Assembly: GCA_028714255.1 (NCBI GenBank)
Contig: JAQTMR010000002.1
Coordinates: 62,001-126,000, forward strand
DNA: 64,000 nt
Direction of reading: 5' to 3'
Source of the DNA: Phycisphaerae bacterium
GTDB taxonomy: Bacteria; Planctomycetota; Phycisphaerae; Sedimentisphaerales; Anaerobacaceae
In this document: positions 58,650 to 64,000 of the stretch, in pieces
Layout: each line of letters opens with the position of its first letter
Position numbering within the stretch: position 1 is the first letter of the stretch
The notes under the pieces: generated by a model
Seen by the model: the letters and a program-made list of their open reading frames with translations, nothing else
What the model was told of the DNA's origin: nothing
Databases searched by the model: none
Translations under genes and position numbers: made by a program

Positions 58650-60692
58650 TTGGGGCTAACGCTTACATACAAGTTGCTTTCGGCCCATCTGGCTGAGGGC
58701 AAAATCGCCGGACTTCGACAAGCTCAGTCGAGCCGAGGCGGGCGAGACTTCGCCAAGTGCGAGGAAATCGGCATTCGTATTGACCAGACGCTTACACAAG
58801 ATGCTACGGGAACGACGGCGTTTCTGCTGTTCGAGTCTATGGGGGCGGGAAGGGTCAAAACACAGCTTTCGGCAAGTTATGTTGACCACAATATAGCGGG
58901 ATTCGGGCCTGAAAACCAGACCGACCATATATATCTGCAAACGGCGGCGGCCAAGGCGGGCGTTTACCATTCGCGTGCTGGAAACGGCATTTGTCATCAG
59001 GTTCATTTGGAGCGGTTCGCAAAGCCCGGCGTGACGCTGTTGGGCAGCGATTCTCATACGCCGACCGCAGGCGGAATCGGCGCGCTTGCCATCGGTGCGG
59101 GCGGGCTGGATGTGGCGGCAGCTATGGCGGGCGGGCTTTTCTACCTAACCTGTCCGAAGGTGCTCGGAGTGAAACTTACGGGCAAATTAAACGACTGGGT
59201 AGCGGCGAAGGACGTTATTCTAAAACTGTTGAGCATACTAACGACAAAAGCTAATGTCGGATGGGTGGTCGAGTATTTCGGGGAGGGTGCTTCGGGACTT
59301 TCTGTGCCGCAGCGCGCGACGATAACGAATATGGGAGCCGAGCTTGGCGTAACGACAAGTATTTTTGGCAGCGACGAGCAGACGAGAAAATTTCTTGCGG
59401 CCCAAAAGAGAGAAAACGATTATCAGCCTCTGGCGGCGGACGCAGACGCGGAGTACGACCGCGTTATCGAAATAAATTTAAATGAGCTTGAGCCGATGGC
59501 GGCCTGCCCGTCTTCGCCTGATAATGTTAAGACAGTTTCTGAAATCGCCGGCGTGCGGACGGGACAAGTAGGTTCGACAGGCTCACTACAAGTCATAATA
59601 GGCAGCTGCACGAATTCGAGCTTTGCCGATTTGATGATGGTTGCGGGAGTACTAAAAGGCAGACGCATAAACCATATGGTCGAATTTTCGATTGCTCCGG
59701 GCAGCAGAGAAGTTTTGAATATGCTGGCGGAGAACGGTGCGCTGGCGGAGATTATTTCGGCGGGCGCACGTGTTTTAGAATCGGGCTGCGGGCCCTGCAT
59801 CGGTCAAGGTCTTTCGCCTGCGGATGGCGTTGTGAGCTTGAGAACATTTAACAGGAACTTTCCGGGGCGAAGCGGGACGGCGGGCGATAAGGTTTATTTA
59901 GTCAGTCCGGAGACGGCGGTCGCTTCTGTTTTGACGGGTTTCATTACCGACCCGCGCGAGCTGCCAAAACTTTTCGGAATTAAATATCCGAAGATAGGGC
60001 TGCCGAGCGAATTTGTTATCAATGACAGTATGATAGAAAAACCTTTGAGCGAAAAGGATGCGGCCAAGGCGGAAGTCATACGCGGCTCGACGATTGTTGT
60101 TCCGGAGACGCCGACGCAACTGCCGGATAATTTGCAGGGACAGGTTTTGATTAAATGCGGCGACAAGATAACCACCGACCATATTATGCCTGCGGGCAGA
60201 TTTTTGAAGCTGCGGTCGAATGTACCGGAGTACGCCAAGGCGGTCTTTAATTGTTTCGACGAAAAAGGCAAGCCGACGTTTGCCGAGCGGGCGATGGAGC
60301 TGAAGAAAAAGGGGACGGCAGGCATCATCGTGGCTGGCGAAAGTTACGGGCAGGGTTCGTCGAGAGAGCACGCGGCGCTTTGCCCGATGTATTTGGGCGT
60401 TCGGGCTGTTATCGCAAAGAGTATCGAGCGCATCCACAAGGCTAATTTGATTAATTTCTGTATAGTGCCGATAGTTTTTGCAGAGCCTGGCGACTACGAA
60501 AAAATCAGGCTCGCCGACCGATTGGAAATCGATAATATTCTCGAAGCGATTAAAAACAGTGACGAAGTCAAAGTCATCGACAAGACCAGTTCGTTCGAAT
60601 TCGTCGGCAAGCTGAAACTGTCGCGCAGGGACAGAGATATTTTGCTGTCAGCGGGGCTTCTTAATTACACGAAGAAGGGGCAAAGGTACTAA
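58650..60692 (+). CDS. Aconitate hydratase family protein (TTG start)
   Basis: EEIGIRIDQTLTQDATGTTAFLLFESMG; LGSDSHTPTAGGIGALAIGAGGLDVAAAMAGG; IGSCTNSSFADL; ESGCGPCIGQG; GESYGQGSSREHAALCPMYLGVRAVIAKSIERIH. Confidence 0.95.
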   Translation: MGLTLTYKLLSAHLAEGKIAGLRQAQSSRGGRDFAKCEEIGIRIDQTLTQDATGTTAFLLFESMGAGRVKTQLSASYVDHNIAGFGPENQTDHIYLQTAAAKAGVYHSRAGNGICHQVHLERFAKPGVTLLGSDSHTPTAGGIGALAIGAGGLDVAAAMAGGLFYLTCPKVLGVKLTGKLNDWVAAKDVILKLLSILTTKANVGWVVEYFGEGASGLSVPQRATITNMGAELGVTTSIFGSDEQTRKFLAAQKRENDYQPLAADADAEYDRVIEINLNELEPMAACPSSPDNVKTVSEIAGVRTGQVGSTGSLQVIIGSCTNSSFADLMMVAGVLKGRRINHMVEFSIAPGSREVLNMLAENGALAEIISAGARVLESGCGPCIGQGLSPADGVVSLRTFNRNFPGRSGTAGDKVYLVSPETAVASVLTGFITDPRELPKLFGIKYPKIGLPSEFVINDSMIEKPLSEKDAAKAEVIRGSTIVVPETPTQLPDNLQGQVLIKCGDKITTDHIMPAGRFLKLRSNVPEYAKAVFNCFDEKGKPTFAERAMELKKKGTAGIIVAGESYGQGSSREHAALCPMYLGVRAVIAKSIERIHKANLINFCIVPIVFAEPGDYEKIRLADRLEIDNILEAIKNSDEVKVIDKTSSFEFVGKLKLSRRDRDILLSAGLLNYTKKGQRY

Positions 60693-60737
60693 GGCACAGA
60701 GGCACAAAGGGGAGAAGCATAGAAAAAGATGTAATTT

Positions 60738-61601
60738 ATGAAACCACAAGGGGAAATAATATTACCTTCGGATGGCGAAACGGCGGCTATTACCCTTAAG
60801 CCCAAAACCGCGGCGTTGTGCTTCGACCGAATTTGGGCAACTTCGGATGATGTAGCACCTCGGTCTATTAGATGCTGGGGAGGCACTCAAGAGGAATTAA
60901 ACGGCTTAGGATTAGCAGCGGATTGGAATATTAAAACGAAGAGATCTCCTGTTCTTGCGATGGTTGGTCCTGACGACAAGAAATTAGAAATGCTGCGCGC
61001 GCAGTCGGACTTAGGACTCGCTTCAGCGTTTAGAAGAATCTCAACGAGTTTCGCTGTTGAACATAAGACACCTTTGATTCCGGTTTTTGATTTCATTAAA
61101 CAAAGAAACAAAATGTACAAAGAGGGTAACAGGGATGTGATTGTTGCCGTCTTAAATGATTTAGAGATTGCTGATGAAAAGCAGTTAACATGGAAACAAG
61201 TGATAGAATTTCGAAAAGATAGAGATAACCAAAAGAAATACAAACGTCTCCTACATTGGCTTGACCGAGAAATGGTTGAAAAGTCACAAAAGTTTATTGA
61301 GGATGAGATTGCAATAAAACTTGATGACTATGAGAGTGCGTTAAGGAAATATGGGATAAGAACAATAGCAGGTACTATTGAAGAATCTTTAGATATGAAG
61401 ATGTTTTTACCGGCCTTCATGACGGGCAGTGCTCTTAAGTCAGCAGGACATCCTAAATTAGGATTTCTCGTTGGAGGGTGTATGGTAATTGGAAAAATCG
61501 TTATAAAGCTAACTCGGGTTATGTTAAATTATGATGATATAGAGCGTGGGTCAAACTCTGAAATTTCTTGGGTTTACGAAGCTAAGAGACAATTAAATTA
61601 A
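60738..61601 (+). CDS. Hypothetical protein, no family recognised
   Basis: 287 aa ORF, Lys/Glu-rich helical middle, hydrophobic Gly-rich segment (LGFLVGGCMVIGKIVIKLTRVML) near the C-terminus; lower GC than neighbours by eye. Confidence 0.6.
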   Translation: MKPQGEIILPSDGETAAITLKPKTAALCFDRIWATSDDVAPRSIRCWGGTQEELNGLGLAADWNIKTKRSPVLAMVGPDDKKLEMLRAQSDLGLASAFRRISTSFAVEHKTPLIPVFDFIKQRNKMYKEGNRDVIVAVLNDLEIADEKQLTWKQVIEFRKDRDNQKKYKRLLHWLDREMVEKSQKFIEDEIAIKLDDYESALRKYGIRTIAGTIEESLDMKMFLPAFMTGSALKSAGHPKLGFLVGGCMVIGKIVIKLTRVMLNYDDIERGSNSEISWVYEAKRQLN

Positions 61602-61619
61602 TAAGCCAGAAAACATAAA

Positions 61620-61994
61620 ATGGCTCAAATAAAAACATATAGAGACTTACTTGTTTGGCAAAAATCCATGGTACTGGTTACGGATGCGTACAAAGGCACG
61701 AGAAGTTTTCCCAAAGACGAAATTTACGGCTTAGCTAGTCAGATGAGACGCAGTGCAGTCTCAATTCCAAGCAATATTGCTGAAGGCTATGGAAGAAATT
61801 CAAGAAGTGATTATGTTCGATTCATGCGTATAGCAATGGGTTCTTTGTATGAGTTGCAGACACAACTCGACATATCATTGAATCTTGGATATATCACGAG
61901 GGATTGCCACGAGGAATTATTTGAGTCGAGCAGGGAAATTGAGCGGATGCTTAGCAGCTTGATGAGGAAATTGGAGAATAAAGACAATAATTAA
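61620..61994 (+). CDS. Four-helix-bundle protein (S23/23S rRNA-IVP-like)
   Basis: YRDLLVWQKSMVLVTDAYKGTRSFPKDEIYGLASQMRRSAVSIPSNIAEGYGRNSRSDYVRFMRIAMGSLYELQTQLDISLNLGYI. Confidence 0.92.
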   Translation: MAQIKTYRDLLVWQKSMVLVTDAYKGTRSFPKDEIYGLASQMRRSAVSIPSNIAEGYGRNSRSDYVRFMRIAMGSLYELQTQLDISLNLGYITRDCHEELFESSREIERMLSSLMRKLENKDNN

Positions 61995-62045
61995 CTTTGT
62001 GCCTTTGTATCTTTGGTACTCTATGCCTACAAAATTGGTCAGATA

Positions 62046-62561
62046 ATGTCTGAAAGAATAATAACCATCTTCGGCACATCAAAGAGCAGCGACGAAGTTT
62101 GTACACTGGCTTACGAAACGGGCAGGCTGTTGGCGCAGGCGGGTTTTGCTATCGCCAACGGCGGATACGGCGGGACGATGTTGGCTGCGGCCAAAGGAGC
62201 AGCCGAGGCGGGCGGAGAAGCTGTCGGGGTTACATGCTCGGCTTTTAAGCGGGGCAGGGCCAACGAATATATAACACGCGAAATCGTTACCGGTTCGCTG
62301 GACGAACGGCTCAATACGTTAATAGAAATTGGGCAGGGCTACGTTGTATTGCCCGGCGGGACGGGGACACTGCTGGAGCTGGCGAAGGTCTGGGAATTAA
62401 AAAACAAGGGCTTTATAAAAGAGGACAAACCGATTATACTTGTGGGCGGATTCTGGAAGCCTTTGGTTGATTTGATAGCAAGTGATGACCCGAAGAGTAT
62501 CCGATGCATCCGGCTGGCAGATGAGCCGGGGCAAATTATAGGATTGATTGATAACTACTGA
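62046..62561 (+). CDS. LOG family / TIGR00725-like putative Rossmann protein
   Basis: RIITIFGTSKSSDEVCTLAYETGRLLAQAGFAIANGGYGGTMLAAAKGAAEAGGEAVGV; GYVVLPGGTGTLLEL. Confidence 0.88.
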   Translation: MSERIITIFGTSKSSDEVCTLAYETGRLLAQAGFAIANGGYGGTMLAAAKGAAEAGGEAVGVTCSAFKRGRANEYITREIVTGSLDERLNTLIEIGQGYVVLPGGTGTLLELAKVWELKNKGFIKEDKPIILVGGFWKPLVDLIASDDPKSIRCIRLADEPGQIIGLIDNY

Positions 62562-62563
62562 TT

Positions 62564-63349
62564 ATGAGCAGGATAACCGCGATTTTGATTTTTGTATTTC
62601 TAAGCTGCGATGCGCTTTGTGCAGAAGCAGTGCGAAAAATCCCTCCCCTGCACGACGGCTTCGGCCTGACAGGCGTTGACGGCAAGTTGAGCAGCGCCGA
62701 CGGCAAATGGTTCTTCGAATTTGATTCAGATGTCGGTGACGGTTTCGGACTAATCAGCGCCGGCTCGATTGTTGAATTGCTGCCTTCGACGGCGCTGGAA
62801 AAAATAACCGTTGATATCCAAAACCGTCCCGATACGGATTACCGGCTATGGGGTAATGTTACGAAATACAAAGATGAAAATTTCATATTCCCGATTTATT
62901 TTTTGCCTGTCAGCGCAGCCGAGGACCAGAACAAACCGGGGAGTTCGGCGAAGGCCAAGATAGCTATTAATGAGCCGAACGATGCCTTGGCCATACCGGA
63001 AGAGATAGTAAAGAAACTTAAGAACAGGCGCGTCCTTCGCCAGGAGCAGTTGAAAGTTGGAGTCCAGTTAAAGCAGGACTATATTCTGACCGGCAGGACA
63101 GCACTTTTAGAAAGAAAAGCGGACGGCGAGGCGGAGGTTATCCTTGATGCTTTTGGCAGGAATGTCCCGGAAATATCGTTCAGGCTGCTGCCCTGTGAAG
63201 TGCTGGCGCGGGCGCAATATGAGCAGTCGATTGAGGCTGACCCTGTTCGGTTCAAGATAGCGGGGATTTTAACGCAATATAAGGGCGAGTATTATCTGCT
63301 GCTGCAGAAGGCAACACGCGCTTACAGCCACGAAAACTTCGGAAGGTAA
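62564..63349 (+). CDS. Hypothetical secreted protein
   Basis: N-terminal signal peptide ITAILIFVFLSCDALCAEA; no recognised domain. Confidence 0.55.
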   Translation: MSRITAILIFVFLSCDALCAEAVRKIPPLHDGFGLTGVDGKLSSADGKWFFEFDSDVGDGFGLISAGSIVELLPSTALEKITVDIQNRPDTDYRLWGNVTKYKDENFIFPIYFLPVSAAEDQNKPGSSAKAKIAINEPNDALAIPEEIVKKLKNRRVLRQEQLKVGVQLKQDYILTGRTALLERKADGEAEVILDAFGRNVPEISFRLLPCEVLARAQYEQSIEADPVRFKIAGILTQYKGEYYLLLQKATRAYSHENFGR

Positions 63350-63374
63350 TTAGCCACGGAGAGCACAGAGAATA

Positions 63375-64000
63375 ATGGCAAATGAACTTGATAAAATCCT
63401 GATTAAATACGACCAGCCAGATTTTAAGAAACGACTCATAGAAATTCGTAAAGTCGTTACCCTTGCTGCCCATTTCGGATTAAGTAGCGAAAAAGACAAG
63501 CAATTAGATGCTATTTTTAAAGAAGTGGCCCAACGTGACGATGAAGCGATAGCCGAATATACAGAAAAATTTGACGGTGTAAAATTAACTCCAGAGCAGT
63601 TCAGGATTTCGGATGCGGAGCTAAATAACGCTCACAAAGCAATCGACAAAAAACTTTTGAGGTCGATTCGTCAGGCGATAAAAAATGTAAGAGAGTATCA
63701 GTCGAAGATATTCATCGGCAAAGACAAGAACTTCAAATCTACCGGCATAAAATATACGCCTATAAAACGAGTTGGGATATGTGTGCCGGGGGCATCTGCG
63801 CCGCTGCCATCAACCGTAATAATGTGCGCCGTGCCTGCGCAGATTGCGGGAGTGAAAGAAATCGTTGTTATCTCGCCGCCGAGGTACAAGGGAAGCATTC
63901 ACCCGGTGATACTGGCGACGTGTAAAGAACTGAAGATTAAAGAGGTTTACAGGATAGGAGGCGCGCAGGCCGTGATGGCACTGGCTAAGGGAACGAGGAC
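63375..64000 (+). CDS. hisD: Histidinol dehydrogenase (partial, runs off window end)
   Basis: VGICVPGASAPLPSTVIMCAVPAQIAGVKEIVVISPPRYKGSIHPVILATCKELKIKEVYRIGGAQAVMALAKGT. Confidence 0.93.
   Translation, partial: MANELDKILIKYDQPDFKKRLIEIRKVVTLAAHFGLSSEKDKQLDAIFKEVAQRDDEAIAEYTEKFDGVKLTPEQFRISDAELNNAHKAIDKKLLRSIRQAIKNVREYQSKIFIGKDKNFKSTGIKYTPIKRVGICVPGASAPLPSTVIMCAVPAQIAGVKEIVVISPPRYKGSIHPVILATCKELKIKEVYRIGGAQAVMALAKGTR

Noticed and set aside
61620-61994. Four-helix-bundle protein as a diversity-generating retroelement Avd subunit
   Set aside because: No reverse transcriptase, TR or VR pair was seen; S23-like proteins are common alone.

Overview
The window looks like a bacterial chromosome segment, probably a planctomycete of the Phycisphaerae type (inferred from gene content and style, not searched). 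Most of it is housekeeping: dnaB (partial)-rplI-rpsR-ssb-rpsF-pth-rplY-prs-glmU-like, tRNA-Gln, ftsK, a carbohydrate cluster (GH/GT4/PIG-L/GH130), marC, gyrB-DUF721-dnaN with a possible replication origin, a 1455-aa acyl-CoA dehydratase activase-like protein, mnmG, acpS, a two-component pair, a PpiC-type foldase, mfd, a spermidine synthase-like membrane protein, tkt, lpxB, an HDOD-histidine kinase with an HTH-REC regulator, tRNA-Phe, queA, a UTP-sugar pyrophosphorylase, a pilin-like protein, a beta-helix/dockerin-like protein, an aconitase-family enzyme, a LOG-family protein and hisD (partial). The items most worth following up are: (1) an NLR-like KAP NTPase with eight 23-aa LRR units, co-directional with WYL and radical SAM genes behind mnmG; (2) short dispersed palindromes that appear to be inserted in frame in ftsK, mfd (several), a histidine kinase and aconitase, resembling Rickettsia palindromic elements; (3) a cluster of about nine hairpins sharing TTAGCC...GGGGTT ends with different stems (42.84-43.27 kb), with copies elsewhere; (4) several candidate ncRNAs or structured leaders with promoters and/or terminators (5.5, 48.7-49.0, 50.1 and 53.3 kb); (5) a 184-bp MITE-like element. 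All calls come from reading the sequence and the ORF track; no database search was run.
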